A stretch of 64,000 bases of DNA from an uncultured Pelagibacteraceae bacterium (GCA_902623075.1 CACNSD010000003.1:47280-111279); one strand, 5' to 3'. Numbered from the stretch's first letter, positions 1 to 9,319 are shown. Made by a program: numbers and translations. The notes: generated by a model not told the origin, from the sequence alone.

Positions 1-1660
1 AACCAGTAATTGATCTTAACCAATTTTTAAGATCGGTGAATAAGTCTCTATATCCTTCCATCTGCTCGATAGGCACAAATGGATGGGGCTCTGCTAATTC
101 TCTCCATGAAATAGGTATCATTTCAGCAGTAGCATTTAATTTCATTGTACATGAACCGAGTGCAATCATAGTTCTGTTAAGAGCTATATCTTTATCTTCT
201 AATTTTTTAAGATATCTAAGCATCTCAGTTTCTGAATGATACGAATTAAAAACAGGATGTTCTAAATATTTTGATGTTCTTAATAAACTTTTTGGTAAAT
301 TAGGTAAACTTACTGTTGGATCCTCTTTTTTAATTGATTCTGCTGCGTTAAAAATTTTTAATAATTGATTTACTCTGTAAACATTTTTCTTTTCATCAAA
401 AGAAACTGCTAACATTTCAGAGTTTACTTTTCTTATATTTACTTTTTGATCTAAAGCATTTTTATAAATTTGATTAGTCTTGTCTTTTGTAACAATTGTA
501 ACCGTATCAAAGAAATAATCTGAATAAATTTCATATCCTGATTGTTTTAATTTATCTGCAAAGTTTTTAGCTAATTGAGAAACTCTCTCAGAAATAGTTC
601 GAATACCCTCTGGACCATGATAAATAGCGTATGCTGCTGACACAATTGCCAATAAGGCTTGAGCAGTACAAATATTACTTGTGGCCTTATCTCTTCTTAT
701 ATGTTGTTCCCTAGTTTGTAATGATAATCTGTATGCTTTGTTTCCGTGTCTATCAACAGAGACACCGACGATTCTTCCTGGCATAGATCTTTTGTATTCG
801 TCTTTAGTTGCAAAGAAGGCTGCATGAGGTCCGCCATAACCCATTGGAATTCCAAATCTTTGAGAGCTTCCTACAGCGATATCTGCTCCAAGTTCTCTTG
901 GTGTTTTTAACTTAGCAAGTGCCAATAAATCACAGGCTAATATTGCTTTACCATTTTTTTTATGAATTTTACTAATTGCTTCACTTGGATCTTTTATGTC
1001 CCCTAATGTTCCTGGATATTGCAATATACCACAAACTAAATCATCTTTTAATTTATCTAATACTTTATCTTCATCACCAACAAGAACTTTTAATCCCATT
1101 GGTTCTGCTCTTGTTTGAACTACATCTATAGTTTGAGGATGACAATTTTCTGAGACAAAAACTAAATTACTATCTTTTTTGTTTAATCTAAGACTTAATC
1201 CCATTGCTTCTGCGGCTGCTGTACCCTCATCTAATAAAGATGCATTTGCTATATCCATACCCGTAAAATCAACAATCATTTGTTGGAAATTAAGTAGCAT
1301 TTCTAATCTTCCTTGAGCTACCTCAGGCTGATAAGGTGTATAAGAAGTGTACCAACCTGGATTTTCCAAAATATTTCTTAAAATTACATAAGGCGTATAA
1401 GTACCGTAGTAACCCATACCTATAAAGTTAGAATAAATTTGATTTTTTTTTGAAATTGCTTTTAGTTTTCTTAAGGCTTCATACTCTGAATTTGACTCAC
1501 CAATATTTAATTCATCTTTTAATTGGATTTTTTCTGGAACTGTACTTTTAATTAAATCATCTAATGATTTGTAATTAAGCTCCTTAAGCATTTTATTTTG
1601 ATCTTCATCAGAAGGTCCAATGTGTCTTTTTAAAAAGTCTTTTTGAGAATTATGTAACAT
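1..1660 (-). CDS. gcvP: Glycine dehydrogenase (decarboxylating), P protein, N-terminal part; cut by window edge
   Basis: The frame reads from an ATG at 1660 to the window edge without a stop, giving about 553 residues, roughly the first 60% of a usual P protein of about 950. The start [17 protein letters not shown] and the later stretches GYYGTYTP, GSSQRFGIPMGYGGPHAAFF and ALGSCTMKLNA are typical of GcvP. The protein is the PLP enzyme that decarboxylates glycine and passes the aminomethyl group to the lipoyl arm of GcvH. The PLP lysine lies in the C-terminal half, outside this window. The start overlaps the gcvH stop by one base (TAATG), so translation is probably coupled. It is the third gene of a gcvT-gcvH-gcvP operon under the riboswitch at about 3153-3301. 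Confidence 0.96.
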   Translation of the reverse strand, partial: MLHNSQKDFLKRHIGPSDEDQNKMLKELNYKSLDDLIKSTVPEKIQLKDELNIGESNSEYEALRKLKAISKKNQIYSNFIGMGYYGTYTPYVILRNILENPGWYTSYTPYQPEVAQGRLEMLLNFQQMIVDFTGMDIANASLLDEGTAAAEAMGLSLRLNKKDSNLVFVSENCHPQTIDVVQTRAEPMGLKVLVGDEDKVLDKLKDDLVCGILQYPGTLGDIKDPSEAISKIHKKNGKAILACDLLALAKLKTPRELGADIAVGSSQRFGIPMGYGGPHAAFFATKDEYKRSMPGRIVGVSVDRHGNKAYRLSLQTREQHIRRDKATSNICTAQALLAIVSAAYAIYHGPEGIRTISERVSQLAKNFADKLKQSGYEIYSDYFFDTVTIVTKDKTNQIYKNALDQKVNIRKVNSEMLAVSFDEKKNVYRVNQLLKIFNAAESIKKEDPTVSLPNLPKSLLRTSKYLEHPVFNSYHSETEMLRYLKKLEDKDIALNRTMIALGSCTMKLNATAEMIPISWRELAEPHPFVPIEQMEGYRDLFTDLKNWLRSITG

Positions 1661-2040
1661 TAGCTAGCACTCTCCTTTGCAAATTTATCGTATTCTTCTT
1701 TGTTCATAAGACCATCCATTTCGGATTGATCTTTCATTTTAAGTTTAAAAAACCAAGCTGAGCCCTCTGGATCCTCATTAATTTTAGAGGGATCATCTAC
1801 TATAGCTTGGTTAGTATCTACTACTTCACCACTAACTGGAGTATAAACATCACTAGCAGCTTTTGTAGACTCTACCACTCCTGCAGTACCATCTTTTTCA
1901 ACATTTGAACCTTTTTCAGGAAGTTCTGCAAAAACTATGTCTCCAAGCATTTCTGTTGCATGTTTTGTAATTCCAATCGTTGCTACATCACCTTCCAAAG
2001 TAATCCACTCGTGTTCTTTTGAAAACTTTACCTCGCTCAT
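1660..2040 (-). CDS. gcvH: Glycine cleavage system H protein
   Basis: This 126-residue protein is the lipoyl carrier of the glycine cleavage system; it shuttles the aminomethyl intermediate among GcvP, GcvT and lipoamide dehydrogenase. The lipoylation site is visible as [10 protein letters not shown] with Lys60, and the length is normal for the family. It starts in a TAATG overlap with the gcvT stop and ends in the same kind of overlap with gcvP, so the three genes form one tightly coupled operon. Confidence 0.97.
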   Translation of the reverse strand: MSEVKFSKEHEWITLEGDVATIGITKHATEMLGDIVFAELPEKGSNVEKDGTAGVVESTKAASDVYTPVSGEVVDTNQAIVDDPSKINEDPEGSAWFFKLKMKDQSEMDGLMNKEEYDKFAKESAS

Positions 2041-3143
2041 TAATTTACTCCTTTCACATAATTTTTTTTATAAAATGGTAATGGACAAACATTTGCTTGA
2101 TGTTTTTTTCCTCTAACCTCAAGAAAAATTTTAGTATCAACTTTTGAAAACTCTTTATCAACGTAACCCATTGCTATTGGTCCATTTACACTTGGTCCAA
2201 AAGTTCCACTGGTTATCTCACCAATTTGTTTTTCTGTATCATCAAATATTTTAGTTTTTTCTCTAGCAATTAATCTTCCCTCAGGCTTAATCCCTACTCT
2301 TATTTGGCTTGCTCCTTCTTGAATTTGTTTCATAATATTTTTTGATCCAATAAAATCTCCATTTGATAATCTATTTTTTGAGATTGCCCATTTAAGATTT
2401 GCCTCAACCGGTGTTTTGTTAATATCTAGTTCGTGACCATATAAACATAATCCAGCCTCTAATCTCAAGGTATCTCTTGCCCCAAGTCCTATAAGTTGTG
2501 CTCCTTTTTCTATTAAATTTTGTACAAATTTTTCAGCATTTTCGTTAGAAATTGATATTTCAAATCCATCTTCCCCTGTATAACCTGATCTAGTGACAAA
2601 TAATTTTTGATTATAAGAATCAAACCAATTTCCCGACATAAAGTTTAGTTGATCGACCCCGTTTATAATTGAATTTAAAATTTCAACAGACTTCGGTCCC
2701 TGCACTGCTATCAATGATCTATTGTTATCTAAATTCATTTTAAATTTCGTACCAAGTAAATTAGATAAAATCTGATAATCTTTATCTTTGCATGCAGCAT
2801 TAAGAATAACTAAATATCCTTCTTCAATTTTAGTAATAATTAGATCGTCGTAAATTCCAGCATCTTCATTCATTAAAAAACTATACTTGGAGCTGTTTTG
2901 TTTTAGATTTTTTAAATCTAAAGGAAAAATCTTTTCTAATTCCTCTGTCAAGTTTTCATCGCCATATATAAATAACTGTCCCATATGAGAAACATCAAAT
3001 ATTCCAGAATGTGATCTTGTGAATTTATGTTCTTCAATGATGCCTTTGCTATACTGTATAGGCATTTCATAGCCTGCGAATTCAACAAACTTAGCATTGT
3101 TACTTTGATGAAGTTTATTCAGTGATGTTTTTTTTATTTCCAT
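2040..3143 (-). CDS. gcvT: Aminomethyltransferase, glycine cleavage T protein
   Basis: This 367-residue folate enzyme takes the aminomethyl group from GcvH, releases ammonia and forms 5,10-methylene-tetrahydrofolate. Family motifs include the N-terminal [18 protein letters not shown] near residue 50, [11 protein letters not shown], and [20 protein letters not shown], whose aspartate belongs to the folate site. The length is typical. It is the first gene of the operon, and its ATG lies directly behind a tandem glycine riboswitch. The only ribosome-binding-like sequence is GAAGAG just upstream; together with the ATG it forms part of a 12-base inverted repeat with the inter-aptamer linker (see findings). 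Confidence 0.97.
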   Translation of the reverse strand: MEIKKTSLNKLHQSNNAKFVEFAGYEMPIQYSKGIIEEHKFTRSHSGIFDVSHMGQLFIYGDENLTEELEKIFPLDLKNLKQNSSKYSFLMNEDAGIYDDLIITKIEEGYLVILNAACKDKDYQILSNLLGTKFKMNLDNNRSLIAVQGPKSVEILNSIINGVDQLNFMSGNWFDSYNQKLFVTRSGYTGEDGFEISISNENAEKFVQNLIEKGAQLIGLGARDTLRLEAGLCLYGHELDINKTPVEANLKWAISKNRLSNGDFIGSKNIMKQIQEGASQIRVGIKPEGRLIAREKTKIFDDTEKQIGEITSGTFGPSVNGPIAMGYVDKEFSKVDTKIFLEVRGKKHQANVCPLPFYKKNYVKGVN

Positions 3144-3152
3144 ATTAACTCT

Positions 3153-3301
3153 TCAATGCCCCCTCTGTCTTGGTGCCTGAGAGATTTGCTCCGTCGGCGA
3201 GAATAATTCTCTTTCCAGAGTTAATATGTACGGTCCTTTTGCCTGAGAGTTTCCGGGGTGGTTGCTCCTTCGGCGCTACAAAAGTAGTCTCTCCCGTATC
3301 A
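3153..3301 (-). promoter_or_regulatory. Tandem glycine riboswitch upstream of gcvT
   Basis: Read on the minus strand, two consecutive glycine-aptamer cores are visible. The first (about 3231-3301) contains GGGAGAGAC, GCGCCGAAGGAGCAA, CUCUCAGGCAAAAGGACCG. The second (about 3163-3220) contains CUCUGGAAAGAG, CGCCGACGGAGCAA, CUCUCAGGCACCAAGACAGAG. These are the conserved signatures of the two-aptamer glycine riboswitch, and the location before a glycine cleavage operon fits the class. Glycine riboswitches are established in SAR11. The switching segment appears to be the linker plus the gcvT start region rather than a terminator, because no U-run hairpin follows. Confidence 0.95.
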
Positions 3302-3304
3302 AAA

Positions 3305-3313
3305 ACTATAGCA
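3305..3313 (-). promoter_or_regulatory. Likely extended -10 promoter of the gcv operon
   Basis: On the minus strand TGCTATAGT reads as an extended -10 element (TGN plus TATAGT). It is placed so that transcription would begin close to 3298, at the very start of the first glycine aptamer. No good -35 is evident in the AT-rich sequence upstream, which is expected for extended -10 promoters. This is inference from sequence only. Confidence 0.5.
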
Positions 3314-3336
3314 CATTTATAATAATAATGTGTAAT

Positions 3337-4209
3337 TTATTTAGCTAACTTTTTAACAATAAATGGAGATAAAAACTGTGTAACTACAGCGGTTATAACT
3401 ACAGCACCCCCTAATAAAACTGGTAATGGCGGGTTCTCATTTGCAAACATCCACGCCCAAAAAGGCCCTAAAACTGCCTCTGTTAGCATAATTATTCCAA
3501 CAAATGCTGAGGGAGTTGATCTTGCTCCAATTGTTATAAGAATAAAGCCAAGTCCAACTTGAAAAAATCCTGCAATAAAACCTAAAAAAATATCATTTAC
3601 TGAAACGACAATAGTTGGTGACATGAACAGCCCTATTAGTGTTGCAAAGATTCCAGCAACGAGTTGTAAAGGTATCATGTCAACTTTAGGATATTTTCTT
3701 ACAATTAAAATTAGTATCGCAAATGATATTGGCATAATAAAAGCAACTAAGTTTCCAGTCATTTGACCTGGTGTAATTGAACTTCCTAACATTAAAATGA
3801 TACCGATTACTGCAGTAATAATGCAAGTAAGTGTAAGTTTAGAAATTTTTTCTTTTAAAAATAAATAACCAAAGATTGCTAAAAACAAAGCTTGGGTTTG
3901 TATTATAAAATTTGCATTTGCTACTGTTGTTTCATACATAGCAAAGACGTAGCTAGCAAATCCAATAGATAAAATTATTCCTCCTATAAATCCTGGTATT
4001 CCAGATTCATAAATAGCACTGAAAATTTTTTTTTTATAAGTGAATATTAAAAAAATTGTAATTACACTAATGAAAAAAAGTGACCTCCAAAATAAAATTT
4101 GCCAAAGTGTGGATCCATCAAAAGATTTTACAATTAACCCACCAAAACTTAGAGCACATGCTCCAAAAAAAACTAAAAAGGGTCCTGGTATTTTTGATAT
4201 AAAATTCAT
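3337..4209 (-). CDS. EamA/DMT-family membrane transporter
   Basis: The 290-residue protein consists of about ten hydrophobic segments in two repeated halves, as in the drug/metabolite transporter superfamily (EamA, two five-helix repeats). Clues are the opening GACALSFGGLIVKSF, the mid-protein ALFLAIFGYLFLKEKIS, and a second-half helix ending LTEAVLGPFWAWMFANE. Such proteins usually export amino acids or other small metabolites from the cytoplasm. It follows pxpC in a TAATG overlap, so it is probably co-transcribed with the 5-oxoprolinase genes. This suggests, but does not prove, a substrate linked to pyroglutamate or glutamate. The substrate cannot be read from sequence. Confidence 0.85.
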   Translation of the reverse strand: MNFISKIPGPFLVFFGACALSFGGLIVKSFDGSTLWQILFWRSLFFISVITIFLIFTYKKKIFSAIYESGIPGFIGGIILSIGFASYVFAMYETTVANANFIIQTQALFLAIFGYLFLKEKISKLTLTCIITAVIGIILMLGSSITPGQMTGNLVAFIMPISFAILILIVRKYPKVDMIPLQLVAGIFATLIGLFMSPTIVVSVNDIFLGFIAGFFQVGLGFILITIGARSTPSAFVGIIMLTEAVLGPFWAWMFANENPPLPVLLGGAVVITAVVTQFLSPFIVKKLAK

Positions 4210-5153
4210 TAAATTTGTGAAAGTAAATTTTGAGTTTCCATTTCATATAACTTAAATAATGTTTCAGCATCAGATAAATTTATTTCTTTAAATTTAATTT
4301 TTGATCCTGGTGACATTTGCACTAATCGATCATAATCGACACTGGCAACAACACCTATTTTAGGATACCCACCAACAGTTCCATGATCTGAAAGCATGAT
4401 AATTGGGTTACCATCAGCAGGAACCTGAATAACACCTTTGATTAAACCCTCAGACTTAATATTTGTATTAACAATATTTTCAATTTTTGATCCTTCTAGC
4501 CTCATACCCATTCTGTCCGAAAGTTTTGATACGGTAAATTCACTTTCATAAAATAGCTTTTTTCCCTCTTCAGAGAAATAATCAAAATTAGTTCCTTTGA
4601 TTACTCTTATATTTTCTATTTTTGTATTAATGTAATTAATTTTTTTTACATCATGACTTAAATTTATTTTTTTCAAATCTATTCTCATACCCTTATCAAA
4701 TTTTTTTCCATAATTAGCTCCTATGTTAGCTTTTGTATTTATAGAGCAGCTGTTCCATTGATAATTTATATCTAGCTCACCACCTATAGCTAAATATCCA
4801 TAAACTGATTTATTTGTGGAAATAATGTTTATTTCATCATTATTTTCAATTTCATAACTTCGGTAACAATTACAATTTATTTCCATATCTTTTTTTTTTA
4901 TTGAAAAAACTACATCACCAGTAACAGCAATCTTGATTTTTTCTCCCGAGTATTTTATATGGGGACCTTGATAAGCAAACTCTATTACTGCAGAGTTTAA
5001 ATCATTATTTACTAATTTATTAGAAATAAGAAAATTTCTATTGTCCATTGCTCCACTAAACGGGATACCTATATGATAAAGATGACCCCTTCCTTTATCT
5101 TGATAAGTTGTGTTTACTCCAGGCCTAATTACTTCAAAATAGTTTTTACTCAT
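4209..5153 (-). CDS. pxpC: 5-oxoprolinase subunit C (biotin-dependent carboxyltransferase-like, KipA family)
   Basis: The 314-residue protein carries the family start VIRPGVNTTYQDKGRGHLYHIGIPFSGAMD, then IKGVIQVPADGNPIIMLSDHGTVGGYPKIG-type motifs near residue 240-270. This is the urea-amidolyase/KipA fold. PxpC works with PxpA and PxpB in ATP-dependent opening of 5-oxoproline to glutamate in the cytoplasm. It overlaps pxpB upstream by 8 bases and the transporter downstream by one base. Members of this family have in the past been annotated as allophanate hydrolase subunit 2 or KipI antagonist; with pxpA and pxpB alongside, the 5-oxoprolinase reading is preferred. Confidence 0.9.
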   Translation of the reverse strand: MSKNYFEVIRPGVNTTYQDKGRGHLYHIGIPFSGAMDNRNFLISNKLVNNDLNSAVIEFAYQGPHIKYSGEKIKIAVTGDVVFSIKKKDMEINCNCYRSYEIENNDEINIISTNKSVYGYLAIGGELDINYQWNSCSINTKANIGANYGKKFDKGMRIDLKKINLSHDVKKINYINTKIENIRVIKGTNFDYFSEEGKKLFYESEFTVSKLSDRMGMRLEGSKIENIVNTNIKSEGLIKGVIQVPADGNPIIMLSDHGTVGGYPKIGVVASVDYDRLVQMSPGSKIKFKEINLSDAETLFKLYEMETQNLLSQI

Positions 5154-5820
5154 TATAATCTTTGTATTGATCTAAAGAAATTTCTCTAAAGGTAACTGTA
5201 TCTCCAGCGTTGATTAGATTTGGTTTATCTTCTTTTAAGCTATCGAATACATTAATTGGAGTGTTCCCTAAAATATTCCACCCACCTGGACTTTCAAAAG
5301 TATAAATATTTGCAAACTGCTCTGTTAAACCAACTGAGCCTTTGGGTACTTTTACTCTTGGCGTTTCCAAACGTTGTGCTCTCATATTTTCGTCTAAATC
5401 TCCAAGAAAAGGCATGCCAGCAATAAAGCCTGTCATGTAACAAAAATATTCTTTATTAAAAAAATTATTTAAGATTGTTTCTATGCCTAGGTTTAGTTTT
5501 TGCTCTAATCGTTTTATGTCTAATGAAAAACTTTCGTGACAACAAACTGGTATTTCGATTTTTTTTGAGTTTATATTTTGTGAATCTTGAACATCAAGAT
5601 TTTCAATATATTTTTTAATTTCTTTAAAATTAACTTTCTTAAGATCAAACGAAACTATTAATTTATTGTACGATGGAGTAAGATTATTAATCCCCTCAAT
5701 TTTTTTTTCTTTAATAGCTTTAAAATATTTTATTACTTGTGAATTAGTTGATTTATTTACCTCATTTCCAAAATCACAATACAGAGCTGCATCACCAAGA
5801 TTTGATATATTTTTTATCAT
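5146..5820 (-). CDS. pxpB: 5-oxoprolinase subunit B (KipI family)
   Basis: This 224-residue protein shows the KipI/allophanate hydrolase subunit 1 signature in its C-terminal half: YCYMTGFIAGMPFLGDL-like region, RVKVPKGSVGLTEQFANIYTFESPGGW, then NILGNTPINVFD. It is the partner of PxpC in 5-oxoprolinase. The start ATG at 5820 lies only 27 bases from the preferred start of divergent pxpA, so the two promoters must overlap each other or reach into coding sequence. A TATAAC hexamer ends about 6 bases before the ATG, too close for a long leader, so the mRNA may be almost leaderless. Confidence 0.9.
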   Translation of the reverse strand: MIKNISNLGDAALYCDFGNEVNKSTNSQVIKYFKAIKEKKIEGINNLTPSYNKLIVSFDLKKVNFKEIKKYIENLDVQDSQNINSKKIEIPVCCHESFSLDIKRLEQKLNLGIETILNNFFNKEYFCYMTGFIAGMPFLGDLDENMRAQRLETPRVKVPKGSVGLTEQFANIYTFESPGGWNILGNTPINVFDSLKEDKPNLINAGDTVTFREISLDQYKDYNE

Positions 5821-5847
5821 GACATGTTATACTCAACATTATTGACT

Positions 5848-6627
5848 ATGGAAATTAATATAAATTGTGATTTAGGTGAAAAATCAAAACACCATTCAAA
5901 TAAGTATGACCCAGATTTACTAGAAATAGTAAATTCTGCAAATGTAGCATGCGGTTACCATGCGGGCGATAATGAGTCGATGAATCAAATTGTTCAAATT
6001 TCAAAAAAAAATGGTGTTAGTATTGGAGCACATCCATCTTTTAATGATCCTGAAAATTTTGGAAGACAAAGAATAAACCTTCCACCAAATGATATAAGAC
6101 AATTAATAATTGACCAATATGAAATCCTCCAAAAAATTGCTCAAGATCATGGGGAAAATGTTACTCACATAAAACCTCACGGGGCTTTAAATAACATGGC
6201 TTGTGAAGATATAGATTTAGCAACAACTTTGGCAAAAGCTATTAATGATTTGAGTAAAGATCTGATTTATTTAGTTCCCACTGGTTCAAAAATGGAAGAA
6301 GCAGCGAAAAAACTTAATATGCGCATAGCATGTGAAATTTTTGCTGACAGAAATTACGAGGATAACGGTAATTTAGTCTCTAGAAAAAAACCTCATGCTC
6401 TTATTACTGATCCAGAAATGGCTAAAAAACACGTTTTAAGCATGGTAAAAAATCAGTCACTTAATTGTCACAGTGGAAAGCAAATACCTTGTGAAATTGA
6501 TTCCGTGTGCATACATGGAGATAACGAGAGTTCATTATCTACAGCAAAATCAATAAGAGAAAACTTGATAGAAAATGGACTAAAATTAAAACCTTTAAAT
6601 AAAATGGAGAAATTTTTAAATGATTAA
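5848..6627 (+). CDS. pxpA: 5-oxoprolinase subunit A (LamB/YcsF family)
   Basis: I prefer the ATG at 5848 (259 residues) over the in-frame ATG at 5824, because MEININCDLGEK aligns with the usual start of YcsF proteins and the extra eight residues would leave no room for a promoter. The family motifs are NCDLGE, SANVACGYHAGD near residue 35, GAHPSF, HIKPHGALNN and the metal/active-site stretch CEIFADRNYEDNGNLVSR. PxpA completes the three-part ATP-dependent 5-oxoprolinase. It heads a plus-strand unit with a TPR protein (8-base overlap) and a D-glutamate cyclase-like protein. A TGTTATACT extended -10 at 5825-5833 would give a leader of only about 8 bases. Confidence 0.92.
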   Translation: MEININCDLGEKSKHHSNKYDPDLLEIVNSANVACGYHAGDNESMNQIVQISKKNGVSIGAHPSFNDPENFGRQRINLPPNDIRQLIIDQYEILQKIAQDHGENVTHIKPHGALNNMACEDIDLATTLAKAINDLSKDLIYLVPTGSKMEEAAKKLNMRIACEIFADRNYEDNGNLVSRKKPHALITDPEMAKKHVLSMVKNQSLNCHSGKQIPCEIDSVCIHGDNESSLSTAKSIRENLIENGLKLKPLNKMEKFLND

Positions 6628-7108
6628 AAGATTATTAGTAATTATGTTTATAACATTATTTACAACAAACTCTTTTTCTGCAGGATCTGATTCTTCTTCT
6701 TCCTCTAAAGTTAAGTCAAATTATGACAAAGCAGTTGAGGCAATAAAATTTGCAAAGAAATATGAAGAAAAAGGTAAACTTGAAAAAGCAAAAAAAAGAT
6801 ACGCGAAAGCACAAAAGTTACTTTTAAAATCCAACAAAGAAAAACCAAACAAACCAGATACTTTAAATTACTTAGGTTTTACTACGAGAAAACTTGGTGA
6901 CTATGAAAATGGTGAAAAGTACTATTTACTTGGATTAGACATAAAACCAGATCACATTGGAATAAATGAATATTTAGGTGAATTGTATGTTGCTACTAAT
7001 AGATTAGATTTAGCTAAAGAAAGATTAAAAATTTTAGAAAGCTGTGATTGTAAAGAATATAAACAATTAAAAGATATCATTGAGGGTACTAAAAAATCTA
7101 AATATTAA
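6620..7108 (+). CDS. Secreted or periplasmic TPR-repeat protein
   Basis: The 162-residue protein opens with a signal peptide (MIKRLLVIMFITLFTTNSFSA), then a serine patch and a lysine-rich helical region, followed by TPR-like helices: NYLGFTTRKLGDYENGEKYYLLGLDIKPDHIGINEYLGELYVATNRLDLAKERL. It ends in a CDCKEYKQL segment with two cysteines. TPR proteins are protein-protein adaptors; no enzymatic role is visible. It overlaps pxpA by 8 bases and precedes the cyclase-like gene by 5, so it is co-transcribed with cytoplasmic enzymes although it looks exported. Its part in the pathway is not apparent. Confidence 0.75.
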   Translation: MIKRLLVIMFITLFTTNSFSAGSDSSSSSKVKSNYDKAVEAIKFAKKYEEKGKLEKAKKRYAKAQKLLLKSNKEKPNKPDTLNYLGFTTRKLGDYENGEKYYLLGLDIKPDHIGINEYLGELYVATNRLDLAKERLKILESCDCKEYKQLKDIIEGTKKSKY

Positions 7109-7113
7109 ACTAA

Positions 7114-7899
7114 ATGCTTGATATCCAAGATCCAGTTGAAGCAAGAAAAATTATTAGAGAAAATAAATATACGGAACAAACAGCTGGATCTGCAAACAAG
7201 TACGTACAAGGAAATCTTTGTATTTTACCAAGTAAATATTCAATAGATTTTGCAGCCTTTTGCCAAAAAAACCCAAAACCCTGTCCACTTATTGGGTTTG
7301 GAACTAAAGGGGACCCAACATTAAAAGATTTAGGTGATATAGACATTAGAACAGATGTCCCACAGTATAGAGTTTGGGAAAAAGGAAAATTGGTTGATGA
7401 GCCCCATGATATTAAAAAATATTGGAATGAGGACCTAACAACATTTGTTTTAGGCTGCTCTATGTCCTTTGAGCTACCTTTAATTGAGGCTGGAATTCCA
7501 ATTCAACATATAGAAAATAACACAATTGTACCAATGTATAGAACTTCTATAGATTGTGAACCTGCAGGACAATTTTCTGGAAAACTTGTTGTATCTATGA
7601 GACCATTAAATGCCAAAGATACAATTAGATCAATTCAAATTAGCTCCAGGTTTCCTGCTGTGCATGGTGCACCAATTCATATAGGTGATCCAGATGAAAT
7701 AGGTATTAAAGATATAATGAAACCAGAATATGGCGACCCACCAAGAGCTATAAAGAATAATGAACTTCCAGTATTCTGGGCATGTGGTGTAACACCTCAA
7801 TCTGTTTTAGAGATTTCTAAACCTGATTTTTGTATCACTCATAGTCCAGGAAAAATGTTAATCACTGACAAGTTAAACAACGATTTAGCAGCTTTATAA
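7114..7899 (+). CDS. D-glutamate cyclase-like protein (DUF1445 / UPF0317 family)
   Basis: The 261-residue protein carries the family landmarks [17 protein letters not shown] near the start, then [32 protein letters not shown], a middle [20 protein letters not shown] and a C-terminal [21 protein letters not shown]. Known members include the mitochondrial D-glutamate cyclase that turns D-glutamate into 5-oxo-D-proline; many bacterial members are only called putative hydro-lyases. Its position five bases after a TPR gene in the pxpA unit is a notable functional hint: cyclase would feed 5-oxoproline and 5-oxoprolinase would consume it. Stereospecificity is unknown. It ends immediately at the convergent livF stop. 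Confidence 0.85.
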   Translation: MLDIQDPVEARKIIRENKYTEQTAGSANKYVQGNLCILPSKYSIDFAAFCQKNPKPCPLIGFGTKGDPTLKDLGDIDIRTDVPQYRVWEKGKLVDEPHDIKKYWNEDLTTFVLGCSMSFELPLIEAGIPIQHIENNTIVPMYRTSIDCEPAGQFSGKLVVSMRPLNAKDTIRSIQISSRFPAVHGAPIHIGDPDEIGIKDIMKPEYGDPPRAIKNNELPVFWACGVTPQSVLEISKPDFCITHSPGKMLITDKLNNDLAAL

Positions 7900-8607
7900 T
7901 TAATTTCCTAAAAAAATTTTTGTTACTTTTTCATTATCAATCAGGTCTTCAGATTTTCCATCAATAACTAATCTTCCACTTTCAAGAACATAACCTCGAT
8001 CAGCCATGCTTAATGCAAGTCTTACATTTTGTTCTACAAAAAGAATTGAAATTCCCTCTTTAACAATATTCTTAAAAATCTGAATTAAATCTTTCATTAC
8101 CATTGGTGATAATCCTAAAAATGGTTCATCAACCATTAATAATTTAGGTAATCCCATCATTCCTCTTGCAATCGCGAGCATTTGTTGTTCACCACCAGAC
8201 ATTGTTTTTGCTAGTTGGCTTGATCTGGTCTCTAATTTTGGAAAAATATTATAGATTTTTTCTAAAGAACTAGTCAATTCATCCTTTGCTTTTGGATGCC
8301 ATGCACCAAGTAGTAAATTCTGCTTTACTGTTAAATGGGGGAATACTCTTCTTCTTTCTAATACATGGGATATACCTAATTCAGTCCTTTTGAATGTTGG
8401 AATATTTGAAATTAAGTTATTTTCAAATTTAATTGTTCCATTACTATGTTCAACTAGGTTACTTATTGTATTTAAAATAGTACTTTTGCCAGAACCATTA
8501 GGTCCTAAAAGTGCAACCATTTCTGCTTTACCTACATATATTGAAACATCCCAAATAACTTGGAAGTCGTCATATAATACATCAATATTTTTTATATCAA
8601 GCAGCAT
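7900..8607 (-). CDS. livF: Branched-chain-amino-acid-type ABC transporter ATPase (LivF)
   Basis: This 235-residue ATPase has Walker A GPNGSGKST near residue 35, the signature MSGGEQQMLAIARG and Walker B LLMVDEP, with the LivF-type ending FVEQNVRLALSMADRGYVLESG. It pairs with LivG to power uptake through LivH and LivM. Its start overlaps the livG stop by 11 bases. The substrate class is the hydrophobic/polar amino acid and amide family; the specific substrate cannot be read from the ATPase. Confidence 0.93.
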   Translation of the reverse strand: MLLDIKNIDVLYDDFQVIWDVSIYVGKAEMVALLGPNGSGKSTILNTISNLVEHSNGTIKFENNLISNIPTFKRTELGISHVLERRRVFPHLTVKQNLLLGAWHPKAKDELTSSLEKIYNIFPKLETRSSQLAKTMSGGEQQMLAIARGMMGLPKLLMVDEPFLGLSPMVMKDLIQIFKNIVKEGISILFVEQNVRLALSMADRGYVLESGRLVIDGKSEDLIDNEKVTKIFLGN

Positions 8608-9319
8608 TAAAAGTTCCTAAATATGAGTCTATTACTAGTTTATTTTTTTGAATCTCTTTTGGGGGTCCAAATGCAATACTTTTTCCTTGATCTAATGCCA
8701 AAACATTATCTGATATTTCCATTATAATATTAATGTTATGTTCAATAGTAATAATAGTTACCCCAGTTTTTTTAAGTTTTTTTATAAGCTCAACTAGACC
8801 AGGGATTGTTTTTTGATCAACCCCACCTGTAACTTCATCCATTAAAAGTAATTTTGGTTCAATTGCCATAGCTCTTGCCATTTCTAATCTTTTTCTTTGT
8901 CCGGTGGATAATTCTTTTGCAAAATGATGTCTTTTTTCTATCAAATCCACAAAATCAATTATCTCGAGAGCTTTATCTCTTGCTTCCTTAATATTCTGTT
9001 CTTTTACAAAGGCACCTATCATTACATTTTCAAGTAAAGTTTGATCCGCGAAAGGTTTAAGTTTTTGAAAAGTTCTACCTATACCTAAATTGCTTATTTT
9101 GTCAGGGCTCAATCCAAATATGTTTTTTTCAAAATATTTTACCTTTCCATTATCTGCTTTTGTGTAACCAGTAATTAAATCAAATAAGGTTGACTTTCCT
9201 GCACCATTAGGTCCTATTATTCCAAGTATACTGCCTTGCTCAACTTCAAATGAAATATTATCATTAGCTTTAATCCCTCCAAAAGACCTACTTAAATTTT
9301 CAACTGATAATATTTTCAT
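8597..9319 (-). CDS. livG: Branched-chain-amino-acid-type ABC transporter ATPase (LivG)
   Basis: This 240-residue ATPase shows Walker A IIGPNGAGKSTLFDLITG, the LivG-type NLGIGRTFQ segment, the signature LSTGQRKRLEMARA and Walker B LLLMDEVTGG. The usual Walker B line reads LLLDEP or LLMDEP in this family, so EVTGG is a mild variation. It overlaps livM by four bases (ATGA) and livF by 11. It works in the cytoplasm on the inner face of the LivHM permease. Confidence 0.93.
   Translation of the reverse strand: MKILSVENLSRSFGGIKANDNISFEVEQGSILGIIGPNGAGKSTLFDLITGYTKADNGKVKYFEKNIFGLSPDKISNLGIGRTFQKLKPFADQTLLENVMIGAFVKEQNIKEARDKALEIIDFVDLIEKRHHFAKELSTGQRKRLEMARAMAIEPKLLLMDEVTGGVDQKTIPGLVELIKKLKKTGVTIITIEHNINIIMEISDNVLALDQGKSIAFGPPKEIQKNKLVIDSYLGTFNAA

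Noticed and set aside
36..239. Short plus-strand open frame at the left end
   Set aside because: It lies antisense inside the well-supported gcvP frame and has no family features.
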